Assembly: GCA_023055425.1 (NCBI GenBank)
Contig: JALGPY010000010.1
Coordinates: 21,716,363 to 21,780,362, forward strand
DNA: 64,000 nt
Reading direction: 5' to 3'
Source: Linanthus parryae
Taxonomy: Eukaryota > Streptophyta > Magnoliopsida > Ericales > Polemoniaceae
The position numbers and the translations under genes were made by a program. How positions within the stretch are numbered: the stretch's first letter is position 1; every line of letters begins with the position of its first letter. The notes beneath the pieces were generated by a model. That model saw only the letters and a program-made list of their open reading frames with translations. It was not told the DNA's origin and searched no databases. Positions 33,842 through 45,215 of this stretch are shown in pieces.

Positions 33842-34645
33842 GTCTCCCACTTGCACTAGAGTCAATCTCCTGCATCATATGCCTATTGATCTACCGCGGC
33901 CCTCCACGCTTACACTGCGTAGGGGCGAGACATCTGCTGGTACCTTGCAAATATTCACATCTCCTCCATCAACAATTTGATTGAGTTTGAATATTCTGAG
34001 TAAGTGCATCTCATGCAGTAATTTACTCAGTCCTCTATGTTAGAATAAGTGACTGAATCTTGCCTGGAACCTCTCCAGCTCACAGTCGCTCCCACTAGGG
34101 CAAAACTTAAAACTCGACTTATAATCTGAAATCTTCTTTGTCAGATTTGAAGTTCGCATCACTGTAACCCCTTACAGCAAACTCTCCCTATCCTCCATTT
34201 ATCAAGAGTTCATCATTTAGTTCTTCTCAAGTACTTAAGGGTAATCTTGATAATTATCCAATGACGCTCACCTGGATTTGACTAGTATCTTTGTGTCGTA
34301 CCATATGAAACATCTGGCCTAGTACATAATATGGCGTGTCTAATGAATCTCATTCATACGGTCCCTTCCCAATCTAATTGGAAATACAATTAGTTTTCTA
34401 AAGACCAATTCATGTGACATTGGTAGAATCCATATTCTATTCATGTTGAAAAATTTCAACACTTTTGTCAATTTATGTACTATGACCTAAGCCGCACAAC
34501 CATCTTGATCTATCTCCATAGATATTCATAGGTTGCTTCTCCTAAGTCTATCATTGAAGATTAATTCCCTAGTCAATCTACGTAAGATTGCCAAGTAGGG
34601 ACATCATTCCCAATGATTAGTATTGTATATATCATGTAGTTTGCA
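33842..34645 (-). pseudogene. Angela-like pol C-terminal remnant (RT end, RNase H) of H
   Basis: Heavily decayed. The minus-strand translation still shows pieces matching D: FFNMNRI.ILPMSHEL (about 34400-34450), RGYSDANFKSDKEDFR (about 34110-34160) and a tail before the polypurine tract GCAAGTGGGAGAC (33842-33854). Stops are frequent. Confidence 0.75.
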
Positions 34646-34769
34646 TATTCGTGTCTTTGTGTATTGAGTCTTTAGTCGTGTGGGCTAGTGGATGGAAATT
34701 ATGCAAAGTGGTGGGGGTATGCATTTGTTGATATTGGTATGTATGCAATGTCTCTTGTGTGGGTGAATT
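34646..34769 (+). other. Residual 3' interior of element T
   Basis: About 120 bases between the broken end of H and the second LTR of T; no coding content seen. It is all that remains of T's own interior. Confidence 0.5.
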
Positions 34770-35414
34770 TGATAGCGCCTTTTAGGAGCTATATTTCTTT
34801 AGCACTTACCACTTATTTCAAAGGTTTTGGGAGAGTCCGGAGCCTAATGTTGATGAAAGAATGCATGTTTATCACTTGTTTCTTCATGTATTTAATTCTT
34901 GTTCGGGCACATCTTATTTGAGATATTATGCTTTATTTGGCGGATTTAATCACCTGGTTATAGTGTTTGTTGTCTTTGACAGGAAACATGGCTTAAGGAG
35001 CGATTTGGATCACGGACGTGAGCTTCGGAAGAAAGGAAGCGCAAGGAAAGAGACTAGGGAACCAAGAGTTGAAGATTGAAGAGCACATCTGCAGACTATT
35101 TTGCACGAAATGGAGGGAATTTTGTGCGAAATCATTTCGTACGAAATGAAGCCATTTCGCACGAAAATGCTCGGGAGTTGGCGCAGAATTTGTAGGGCTA
35201 AAATGCAAATATCAATACTTGGTCATCATTACGTTGACCTAGGCAACAAAGGACGAGAAAAAAGAGACTCAAGAACAACTTTGAGAGTTAAGGAGAAGCT
35301 TTTGGGGAACATCAAGAAGCAAGGTGACAAGCTTGGATCAACGCCTTCATCACATTTTTAGCGTTTGATGTAGTTTCTTCCTTTATTTCATGTACGAAAT
35401 ATTATAACACTTGG
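34770..35414 (+). mobile_element. Element T, second LTR, left part
   Basis: It begins TGATAGCGCC, like 31312, and matches the first LTR to about 35405 (TATTATAACAC). It then stops at an inversion breakpoint; its right part is at 37295-37927 in reversed orientation. A perfect palindrome CATTTCGTACGAAATG lies at 35133-35148. Confidence 0.8.
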
Positions 35415-35583
35415 ATCATTAAATTGTAGTTGGATTGTATGCATGTGTTTGAGGCACAAAGATCGGGGTTTTAATAAAGTTATGTTTGGATTCTCTGTTT
35501 TAAACCTCCTTGTATCCGGGTTTAATCCCGGGCACGGAGTGACATCCCCGGGCTTCCGGCTTGGTAGTTTTGGGGTTGTTACA
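35415..35583 (+). mobile_element. Displaced end of E's 3' LTR
   Basis: About 165 bases match the reverse complement of 46165-46335 with few differences, ending GGTTGTTACA. It belongs directly before 37928 in opposite orientation. The next five bases, read on the minus strand, are TTTTG, E's TSD. Confidence 0.88.
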
Positions 35584-37176
35584 CAAAATTCACTAAACGT
35601 TTATTCATAGAAAACAACTGTTGAGTCATACATAATTACAAATTTATGTTGAAGAAACAATTTCTAATATCTAGGAAAAATAATCAACTTCTATCGAATA
35701 AGAGAAACATCAATTTACTTTAAGAAAAAACTATTTCTAAATATTTACAAATAATCTTTTACCCAGTTTATTCAATAATACTATATTTGAATTCCTTGCA
35801 AATATCTATTTAGATAATAATTAAAGTTAAATGAGTAAACCCAATCAATTTTTTTTTCTAGCTTATTTTTAAGAAAAACAACAATATTTTGCATTAAATA
35901 TTTTTCCCCATACAATTCCAATAGCCAAAACTACTATTACATTATTAAAATAATATCTAAAAATGTTAAGAAATAATTTTAATCCAAAATTTTAATTTCA
36001 TATTTTATATACAGTTTATGTAAACAACAAGTGGATCCCCCAAGTTTTCATAAAAGACAATTAATTACACCCCCACTACACATTTCTCATACGACATACT
36101 AGTCACCCTCAACTTTTTAGAAAAATACATTAATTACCCCCCCCCACCTGAACATACGCATACAAATCCTCAAAAAAATTCAATCTAGAGTCAACAATAT
36201 CATATTTGATGATAAAAATGAACTAGAGGGTGATTTAGAGTTTACCCAAGTGAAATATTGCCAGAAATGGTCAAGAGGCGAAGCGGGTCTCGTCATTAAA
36301 GATGGTGGTCTGAGGTGATGATCTACGGCAATCAATCCACCGTTCTGGCCTCTGTTTGTTGGTGATTCTAGACTCCTTTGACTCCAAGGAGCTGTTTGGA
36401 ACTAACGGGAGGGAATGGGTCGCTTTGGACAGCTCGGGTCGAGCTTTGTCGCCGGGGCTACGGGTGTTGTCGGCGGCGGTGGTAGCTCCGGGCTGTTTCT
36501 GCAGCTAGCTACTGCTGGTGTTGTCTCTCCTTGGATCGAAGCAAATGCGAGAAAGGAGCTAGGTCGAAGGAGAGAAAAAGAGGGATATGAAGGTGGTTGG
36601 TGGTGGTGGTTTCACGTCGGGGATTTTCGCCGCTGCCTTCGGGTGGTCGTCGGCTTCCCTTGGTGGGAGCTGTTGCTGCTCCTGGCGTCAGACAGAGAGG
36701 GAGAAGGTAGGGAGAGAGAGAGATGAGGGGGAGGAAGTGGTTTTGATGGTGAAGGTTGTGGCCGCGATGTGGTGTCGAGATGAAGAAGAAGAAGAAAAAG
36801 GTGAAGATTAAATAGAAGAAAAAATAAAGAAAGAAGGAGAGGGTGAGATTACGTGAGAAGAGGAGAATTGGGTTTGCAGTTCGTTGAAAAACGTGAGATT
36901 TTTCATTTCTTTTATAGTAGTTAAGCTATTATGTGTTGGGAGCACAATTAGCTATGGAAATCTAGTGTGTTGGCCACAATAATTTCTAGACATTATATCA
37001 CCTAACATAAAATATATAAGATGTTAAAAAAAAAATCAACAACAATATTGTTAGAAATATACGAGTTTCCCGTCTATATTTTGCACCAGAAAATTACCAA
37101 ATCCGTTACTCGTAATAGAATTGAATTTCTTGCATCAGTTACCAATTTACCCCTAATAATAAAACGGGGTATTAGA
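35584..37176 (-). mobile_element. Left half of G's 5' LTR (inverted)
   Basis: Read on the minus strand it starts near 37173 with AATACCCCGTTTTATTA, like E's LTR start (GAAATACCCCGTTATTTAG). It contains a TATAAAA (36911-36916, minus strand), then a CT-rich, GC-rich leader (36400-36850) like that of E's LTR, then AT-rich sequence. With the block re-inverted it joins 48613-50049 to give a ~3 kb Tekay-like LTR directly before G's primer-binding site. The C/G-rich open frame at 36415-36726 is LTR leader, not a gene. Confidence 0.75.
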
Positions 37177-37289
37177 GTTGGCGATGTGTTTGAGATGATA
37201 TGTGAAGGTGGAGGGGATGTGGTGGTAGGTGGCGGTGGTGGTGGGTAGTCGAGCCCATGACAGGTTGCGGTGCAGTGGAGGTGGAAGTG
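37177..37289 (-). pseudogene. Probable MULE/PMD C-terminal tail (inverted)
   Basis: Read on the minus strand, in frame with the codons ending at 31311, this encodes a Thr/Ser/Pro-rich low-complexity stretch with PPPPPPTTTSPPP. It lies between T's right TSD and the start of G's LTR, so it should be the original target sequence downstream of the PMD. The coding claim is inference from an open frame and composition only. Confidence 0.4.
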
Positions 37290-37294
37290 ATGTC
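37290..37294 (-). repeat. Target-site duplication GACAT of T, right copy (inverted)
   Basis: ATGTC on the plus strand; it follows the LTR end AGAGGCGTCA on the minus strand. Confidence 0.8.
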
Positions 37295-37927
37295 TGACGC
37301 CTCTATATTACGCGTATTGCGCAAGTATACGGTCAAGTAATACAGTAGAGTATTTGGGACTCCAAGTTATCGAACCCAAGGGAAGGTGTATACTATTATA
37401 AGAGTTAACAATTAAACGAAATCTACTAAGTAACCGGGAAGAAATGTTTGTTGAGTTGAGTGTTACACCCTCAATCAAGTGAATAGCAATTGTGATTAAA
37501 TAACGCAAAAGAAATATTTTGATTGTATCAAGATAGAGAAAGCTAGGCAAACCATGGATCACCCAGGGTAGTTTAATGGTTCCGTCCGGATTCAATGTTC
37601 TAACACGATAATACTTAGCTAAGCTGGGTAACGACACTGACAATCACATATCGGTCTCTTATCGCTCTACACAGTGGCACCATTCTGTCCCTCTCAGGTC
37701 ACTCTCGCTATCAATATGTTCAGGTAGGCTAACAATAGTGCAAGGGAACGATGTCCTTTCAGACCACCACCACACAAAGACCTCACTATCTCCTACCGAA
37801 TTTACCCTCTTCTAGACATTATCACTCACCTCACCTCTCGGTCTCGTTGACTCGGGAATACACATGTATACTCATCCCAACTAGGGTAAAGTTGCTTTCA
37901 CACACTCACTAGTGGGAATGGATTGAG
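37295..37927 (-). mobile_element. Element T, second LTR, right part (inverted)
   Basis: On the minus strand it starts in sequence shared with T's first LTR (ACTAGTGAGTGTGTGAA) and ends with the gypsy Tat/Ogre/Athila-type end: CTTGGGTTCGATAAC, then ACCGTATACTTGCGC and finally AGGCGTCA. LTR ends TGAtaGCGCCT and AGGCGTCA are imperfect inverted repeats, as expected for one LTR. Confidence 0.78.
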
Positions 37928-40170
37928 ATTCTAAGAAACTAAGTGTGATATAACTGATCGTCTAAGTGATGAATTGCGTCCCCGCTAAGATATGCTCCCA
38001 TCATATAGACCTGTGGTGTAGAAAGCAAAAGAGAAACACCACAGTTTCCAAAGTCAGCGAAAATACTGAGTAAGCAATACCCAAGCATGTAAACAGATTA
38101 TGAGGCATGATTTTAAACAAGACACAATAGTTTTACAAATAAATAGATGAAGTATGAGAATAAGTATGAAACAATAATTCACCAAATTTTCCTTTTAACA
38201 TTCCAATTGGGGAAACATTCACAAACTCTCTTCCTTGTCCAATCGGGACGTTCAAGTTTAAGCAACAAAGGTCCAATCTTGGAAATCCATATTTTATCAT
38301 GTTGACACGGGGAAGAACCAACCATCACACACTACCAAGACTACAAGTTTCGACAACCCCCTAAGGCTTCTTGTGGCCAGAGAGGTAAGTACAATGAGAA
38401 AACTCGGGGCTGTTTCGGCCGATAAAATAAATAAAAGTGGTTCGAGTGACCTTAGTCAACATCGACCAATCCAAAGAATAATAAAATGTTTCTCGGTACA
38501 ACTATTCCACTTTCATCATTAAATCTTATTAACTTCTCATGTGATAGTTCTGATAACATCACTTTAGTAAAATCAACAAGTTGCAAAAATAAACATTTAA
38601 AGCATATATTTCATTTTGAGACAATAAATCACAAAACACGGTTTAGACACGAAAGAAAGAAAGGGCGCTAGGCCTGGCACGTTTAATTACCTTTAATCTC
38701 AAGCTAAAGCAATTTACTTCCTAGTAATACTCGATGTATCCTTTGTCAACGAATTGTCGCGTACAAATTTAATAATATCCTAATCAACATATTGCACACG
38801 AAGTCCAATAGGTAAATGGAATAAATCCCTTTCTAACTCTCTCTAACCTTTGCTAAGGTGAACAACCCCTTTTATAGAAAAGTACACTTTATAGAGTTAA
38901 CGTTTATTATTTTTAAAAACACACTAAACTATAATTATATAACTTACAAAGAGATTAATAAATATATGATTAACCAAGAATGTTATTTTTTTTCTAAATT
39001 TGATAACGTGCTATACTACTACTATTTAAGATATGATTTATATAAACTTCTGTTTATAAAAATGTAATATATATATATAACATAATGTAGTAAAGTTTTA
39101 TTGTTCTTTCAAAACAGTATAATTAAACATAACCAATAAATATTATTTTTCAATAGATTAGCTGTATACAAGAAGAATAAACACCCAAAGAAAATCCCTC
39201 TAGAGTTGTTAAATGGCTTTAATTCCCCTCTTTCTTCACTTTTATTTTTGAGTGTTGATGAGTAAAAAAAAAATATTGCTTATTATAAGACTCGAACCCA
39301 AGTTCAATTGCAATACAACCATTTACTTTAACCACTGGACCAACTACATCTTTGTTCCCTCTTTTTTCCTTTAATAACTCAACTACTATTATTAAATAAC
39401 AAAACAAAAAGGAATAATAGAGAAAGAGAGTGAGAGACATGTCAGATACCCGATTGAGGAGGAAGGCGAGGGGAGGTGGCGAGGCCGACGGTGGCGAAGA
39501 CAAACGACGACGGCGAGGAGGAGGCCGTGTGGCGGCGGAAAGGGCGGAGCTGGCTTCGGACGGGCTCGGCGGAGCTCCGGCGGTGTTTCCCGCATCGCGA
39601 ACAGAGAGCAGAGAGAGGGCAGTGAGCGAGAGATAGATGTGGTGTTGGTGTGAGAATTGTTCTGAGATTGCAGGGGTTTTTATACCCTTTAGGTGAGAAA
39701 TTTGACCAGGAAGAGGAGACCCTTGATTTTTCCGATTCCAAATCGGGTTGTGTTTTTGGACGAAATTGTTTTGCTTGGTGCAAAATTATCGAGCCTTGTC
39801 AAGTTTAAATCGAATTAGGAGTGCATTAGGATGGATTGGTGGTGATTTGGTGGCGATTTGGGCAAGGTGGTGTTGGATTCGAACATGGAGTAGAATAAAC
39901 TCTCCTGTTCATCACAGGAGATGGGGATGATGATGATTTCGAGTAAAAGACACTTTCATCCCCTAGGTTTAGTTGAAAGACAATTTCTACCCCCAAGTTT
40001 AATTAAAGAAATTACTTAAGTTATGAAAAATACATAAAATCCCCCAATTGATTAATAACAATAAAGATTGACTTTTAAATAATTAAAACTAGTACCCTAA
40101 CTTATACTAATGTCATATTAACACAAAATATAATTATAAAATTCTCATTTCTAAATAACGGGGTATTTCA
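37928..40170 (-). mobile_element. 3' LTR of E (lacking its last ~180 bases)
   Basis: Aligned with 46345-48607 over its whole length. The missing end is at 35415-35583. It contains a TATAAAAA on the minus strand (39677-39684), a GC-rich leader (39430-39640), and short frames repeated in both LTRs (for example at 38133-38321 and 46501-46737) that I regard as non-coding. Confidence 0.9.
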
Positions 40171-40186
40171 TCATTCCCCCCTTAAA
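40171..40186 (-). promoter_or_regulatory. Polypurine tract of E
   Basis: The minus strand reads ATTTAAGGGGGGAATGA directly before the LTR start, the usual plus-strand primer of Tekay/Del elements. Confidence 0.8.
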
Positions 40187-43100
40187 TGAAGCTTCGTCCT
40201 CGAAGCTTAAACCAAATTCTCAACAACCACTAAGGTATGAGTCTCCATTCTAGGGTACAGGTACTAAATGCAACCTAATGTCATGTATGATGAGCGATAT
40301 ACTATATGGAGTACTAAATGATGTATTTAAAAATTGAAGGATTATATCCTTCCCCCCTTATAGGAGTGACGTACTCGGAACTCAAAATATCTCGTCTAAA
40401 AGGTGAGGATACTTCTTCCTCGTACCATCCCCTGCTTCATATGTTGCCTCTCTTGTGAGGTGATTTGTCTATAAGACCTTTACAATCTTAATACTCTTGT
40501 TAGACGTGCCCCTTGTCATAGTATCTAAAATCTAAACATGGTCAACGTTTCTCATTCGTGTTCCAATATATGAAATGTTATGGAGCTCTCTCCTTAAGTT
40601 GCTACACATGGTACAAGGTATTGTCCAAACTTTTCACTTCTCACTTCAAGACATAGTCGTATGTGATCATCTGATTAGTTGGTAAGGCTATGGAGTAGGG
40701 ATTGTAGATGAACGATTCAACACAACTATTGATCATTTCTATCTTATCATGCAGTACCACGAAGATGCAATAATGTCGCATAAATCATACAATTCAAATT
40801 AGCCACTTGGATTAGTATTGACCCTACACAATCAACCTTCAAAGGAGAGTTTCGCTTGGAGGCATTTATTCCCACAGTGGGTCTTCACATAAAATTTAAG
40901 TGTTCTCCACGTAGGAGTAACCTCTTAGTTCAAAATAGCAACCAGAATAATTTGTGTCAGAGTCAAGATTATAACACAAATTTATTCGTTCCAGTATTCC
41001 AGGTATAAGACAACAATGTCAAAAACAAGTTCACATGCCGAATTGTCTCCTAGTTGTTGGGTCTAGCCATCGATTCACGGCCTTCGGCGACATATAGAAA
41101 ACCTTCATCATAAACCCCCTTCCTAACGAGTACAAGCACACTCTTACAATTGAATTTTGGGTTGACCAACCATTCACTCTAGTACAAGATCCTCTACTCA
41201 ACAAGAGGTAGAACCTCTGACAGACCAATAAAAACATACAACTCTCAGATTAGCTCATACATGAACAACCATCCCATGACTCAAATAATGATTTTGGTGA
41301 AAAGACTATAATCATACACATCCCACGATAATTTATCTCCATTACATCAAGATTTAAATTAAACAGAACTAGCGAGATCACGCCCACAACTTGATCAGTA
41401 CCAAAGAAAGTACCCTCATTGCTTCAGTCATCTACCCAAATAACTATTTCCATTGTCTCATAAGCTACTCTTTACAGAGAGTAAGGTCATAAAATCTCCC
41501 AAGTTGAAAGTAAGTACTCTTAGTGAATGTAAGCATAAACCAATCAAAAGGTTCAAGAATACGATTCCCTCGACAATGAAAATGCGTCCAGACGAATTAT
41601 ACAACTCTAAAGGAAATTAATGAACAAGGAAATACCCCGTTCCCTCTGCAATAGTTAAGTAACAAAACTCCAAAACTAACCTCCCAAAGTCATGACTGAC
41701 ATCCGAATGGTACAAAGCGTCTCATCTAACAAGACAGAGAATCGAAGAAATAGTGTACAGAACTCCAAAGCGACATGGTTCCTCCTGTGTAACCAAAAGA
41801 ACACAATGACGAGGCACACACTCCAAGCTACTTATTCACATTCAAAATATTTCCACAATTACGAGACTCCAAACTAATATCCAAATTAACCTTTGGTGAT
41901 AAGTCCTGAAAACCATAACTCTGTTACCAAAGTTCCAAATGCCATATTTGTGAAGATCACTGCAACTCAGAAAACTCATACTACCTAGGTACAACAATGA
42001 TTTATGTAACTCCAAGCATTCCACTATAAGAATAAAACTCGACAAATACGTCATAGGTGAATAACTGTCCCATTGTTAAAGCATTGGTTTAGTGACAACC
42101 CTCCAATCCTACACGTGAAACGACAATATATACTATTATCCAACGTGAGGCTATACCATAATAAGTTTGAATACACCAAAAATTTGTCTCATTGCTAGCA
42201 CAAAGGTAGTAGAAAGCGTCCAATATCTAAATTAATAACTCCAATGATAGCCCTTACAACATCATAAACTGTTTATCCCAAGAAACAAGGTCCGCAAGTC
42301 AGCCAAAGTTTAACACCAGAGCTCCTAACTAGATAAAGATTAAATAATTGAGTGAAATATACTACGCTTATACAAAAATGATGATATGATCTAACGACTT
42401 ACGTAACTTCAAGGGCAAACCGTGAACAATGGAACGTCTCGTTCCTCAATAATAGTTAAGTAACAAGGCTCCAAGCATAGACACCCAATGCAAAAGTTAA
42501 CATTCTAGTGACCCAAAACACCACATTTGATAGGTGAGAAAGTCTAAAATATAACAGACCAAACTTAGCCCACACCCTCAAACTTAGACTTTACTTGAGT
42601 GATACCCCCTCTTTCCTTTCCCTTCTACGGTCATCTACAGAAAAGAGAGGAGAGAAACATGGTAAATACAAAGCCTCCACAAAATATAGACGAGACAAGA
42701 TTAGAAGAGCTACAAGCACTATCAAAGTAATGTGATTTATCAAGACTAGGTAATAATACTCCAACCAAAAAAGAGAAACTCCAATATTCTCTGATAGATT
42801 ATTCCAAATAGAATCCAAATATTACCTTTTTTCTAAAAACTTCAAAATAGGTACTAAAATAAATTCTAATATCCGTAGGAACCATAAGACACGATTCCCA
42901 AAACGCTTTTTAGGCAAGGGCGGGCGGGAAACTGCTATCGTCTATGCTAACTCCTTAGTCAATCACTTCTCCTCGGTCCTCCATGAGTTCCTCCCTAGGT
43001 TTGTGTGCTAACAAAAATGTACACTTCATCCATTGGCCTTGATGTAAATACTTTTGATTAGGAAGGTACCATCCTCCCTCATCAACTAAATCATTACACT

Positions 43101-45215
43101 GTCTCTTAATCGGAATCCAAGGATTCTCATCAGGTAAAGACTCCACAGTGCAATGACTCTGAACTAGGACGTTGCTGAATACCCATCCTCCAATAGAAGT
43201 GAAAACCCAATGCTCACACCTACCCAAGACTTCTCCGATAAATTCCCAAATTTACATCCCCTTCCAAGAAAGGCGTTCTTATCGGGTAGCTTAGCTGAAA
43301 CTCCCCCGCTGTTGGATTCACTAGGTTGTCTGCCATATCGATCGGAGTCAAATGATACTATTATTAGACATCAAACATAAGGATTATCCTGTCATAAGGG
43401 TATTCTAAGGCTGACTTTCAAAAAATTACACACTTAACAGTTGCCAACTAAGAATTGCCCAAGAATTTCTAAAACTCCCCAACATTTATAAGAGACGGCA
43501 CAATGCTGGAAATCAGACTCTCAAGTAATGTATTAAGATCCCAAAACATGTTCTGTAAAAACTCTGAAGCCGAAATCTAAGTAGACATAAACGGTAAAAC
43601 GATCAAAACTATAGCCCTGAAAACAATACTCTAAATGAGATGTTTGTGACAAATTGTGATCAAATGAGAGAAAATTAACTCTCCAAGTATATCAGCGATC
43701 TATAGAACTCCAAGTAAAATGTCAATATTTTAGTATTTCCCCAAACATTAAACTCATGCTATCTCCATAATAATTTAATATGCCAAAATCACAAAAGTAG
43801 CCTACTTAACCATAATTTGATTCCGTATAAATACTCAAAAGTCTATACTTCGAAAAACTAGCTAAAAGGTATCTAAAACCACAAATTCATAATCACGGCC
43901 CAAAAATCTCTCAAACACATTCTCACTTTTGTCTTGACATGATATACGTACACCTTGCTCTTCCTTTCTCTAACGTTCTTGTAAAACTCGTAACCAACAT
44001 AACACGCAGATACTCCATAATTCCTCGATATGAGGTAATTTATCCACTTTGCCTTCTCATACAAACTTTTCTTGAATTGTATTTGCTTAACTACTAAAAT
44101 TATTTTGGCTCCCCATTCGTCGGGTTCGAATAGGTAAGAAATTCTATCCTTCTTTGTACAAAGACTATTTCTAATGTTGTTGGGGTGGTCTATTAGTAAA
44201 AATCCCTACACTATACCCTATTGTATCATTCATAAAGTATCATGGAGTACAATTGAAATGAAATACATGGAACATAATGAGAAACTAAGCAAGTTGTATA
44301 ACACATTGATCATCTTACAATCAATTACACATGCAATTTTCAAGGCTGGACACACCTTATTTTTCATGCTTCTTTGATAATTAGAAAAATGATCAATCGG
44401 GCAAGTAAAAATTATGAATTTTGATGTGCAATCACTACTCCGAGTCTTATTTCATAATAAAGAAGAGTCAACTCAAAATTAATTATAGATTACAAGTTAT
44501 GAAGATAATAGCACAACTGCAGTCATCGATCTCCAGAACAGAAACTCAAACTTTACCAGACGTTAAACTGACTTAACTTCCTCAAAATAGGCTAAGCTTT
44601 CACCCAGATATATCCCTATCTGTCTAATAATTACCATAAAAATTTAAGACTCATCCAAGATCTGTAAGATAGGTTAAATTAAAAAATACTACAGATGGTC
44701 ACAATGCAATTCTGCTACCGAACCACAAACTTTGGAAATTCTTATCTATGTCTCCAGAACTTATTTGGGATTGAAATTTCTATGGCATGTTCCTGAACAT
44801 GTCTACTACCAGAGAAAACTTCAGAGAAAAATAAATCAATATTTGAACTTGTATGATACACCAAATATCATATGCTGCACAGATTCAAACACTACCAAAA
44901 ATCAAACTTCTCGCTTTCTAATTTCATGAACGCTTCCTAACGCAATAAAATATCGACTTCGAACCATATCCCAAATCAATAAAACAAAAACTTATTATAT
45001 TCCAAAACGGATCCTTAAAACATGTGTATTATCCTTCATCAAGAAAGCAAAATTAACCTACACAAATTATTAATAGATTATCTCTAGACCAAAAGTGGCT
45101 ATGCAAAATCATTCTAAGAAACCTCAATGTAATATTTGGTTTGGCCATGGCCTTATTCACAACTACAACTCCAAAATGCGTCAAAAGTATAAGAAATCAA
45201 AGGAGCCTAATATGT
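40187..45215 (-). other. Non-coding interior of E
   Basis: About 5 kb of AT-rich sequence with no retrotransposon enzyme motif that I can recognise. Two frames stand out weakly: 42955-43227 (90 codons, with SIGGWVFSNVLVQSHCTVES) and 41031-41237. Between about 41640 and 43720 the heptamer ACTCCAA recurs at irregular spacing, and GTTAAGTAACAA..CTCCAA appears near 41655 and 42453, suggesting decayed repeats. Confidence 0.5.

Larger units (their letters stand above)
32283..34645 (-). mobile_element. Truncated Angela-like copia element H, inserted in T
   Basis: Minus-strand relative of A and D: 3' LTR 32283-33841 and the end of pol (33842-34645). Its 5' half (gag, most of pol, 5' LTR) is missing, so no TSD can be read; the break near 34645 is probably a deletion that also removed most of T's interior. 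Confidence 0.85.
35415..37927. other. Inverted segment (rearrangement)
   Basis: The block contains, left to right, the end of E's 3' LTR (35415-35583), part of G's 5' LTR (35584-37176), a short MULE/PMD flank (37177-37289), T's TSD and the end of T's second LTR (37290-37927), all in the orientation opposite to their partners outside. Reversing the block gives TTTTG TSDs for E, GACAT TSDs for T and continuous LTRs for T, E and G. A TCATTA microhomology shared by T's LTR (near 31949) and E's LTR marks the left junction. Confidence 0.88.

Noticed and set aside
36415..36811. Gly/Trp/Arg-rich open frames in a GC-rich patch
   Set aside because: Low-complexity CT/GC-rich leader of a Tekay-like LTR read on the wrong strand; E's LTRs have the same kind of patch at 39430-39640 and 47870-48060.
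37315..37927. A separate repeat family wedged into E's LTR
   Set aside because: Read on the minus strand it is the 3' half of T's LTR, explained by the inversion together with the GACAT duplication.
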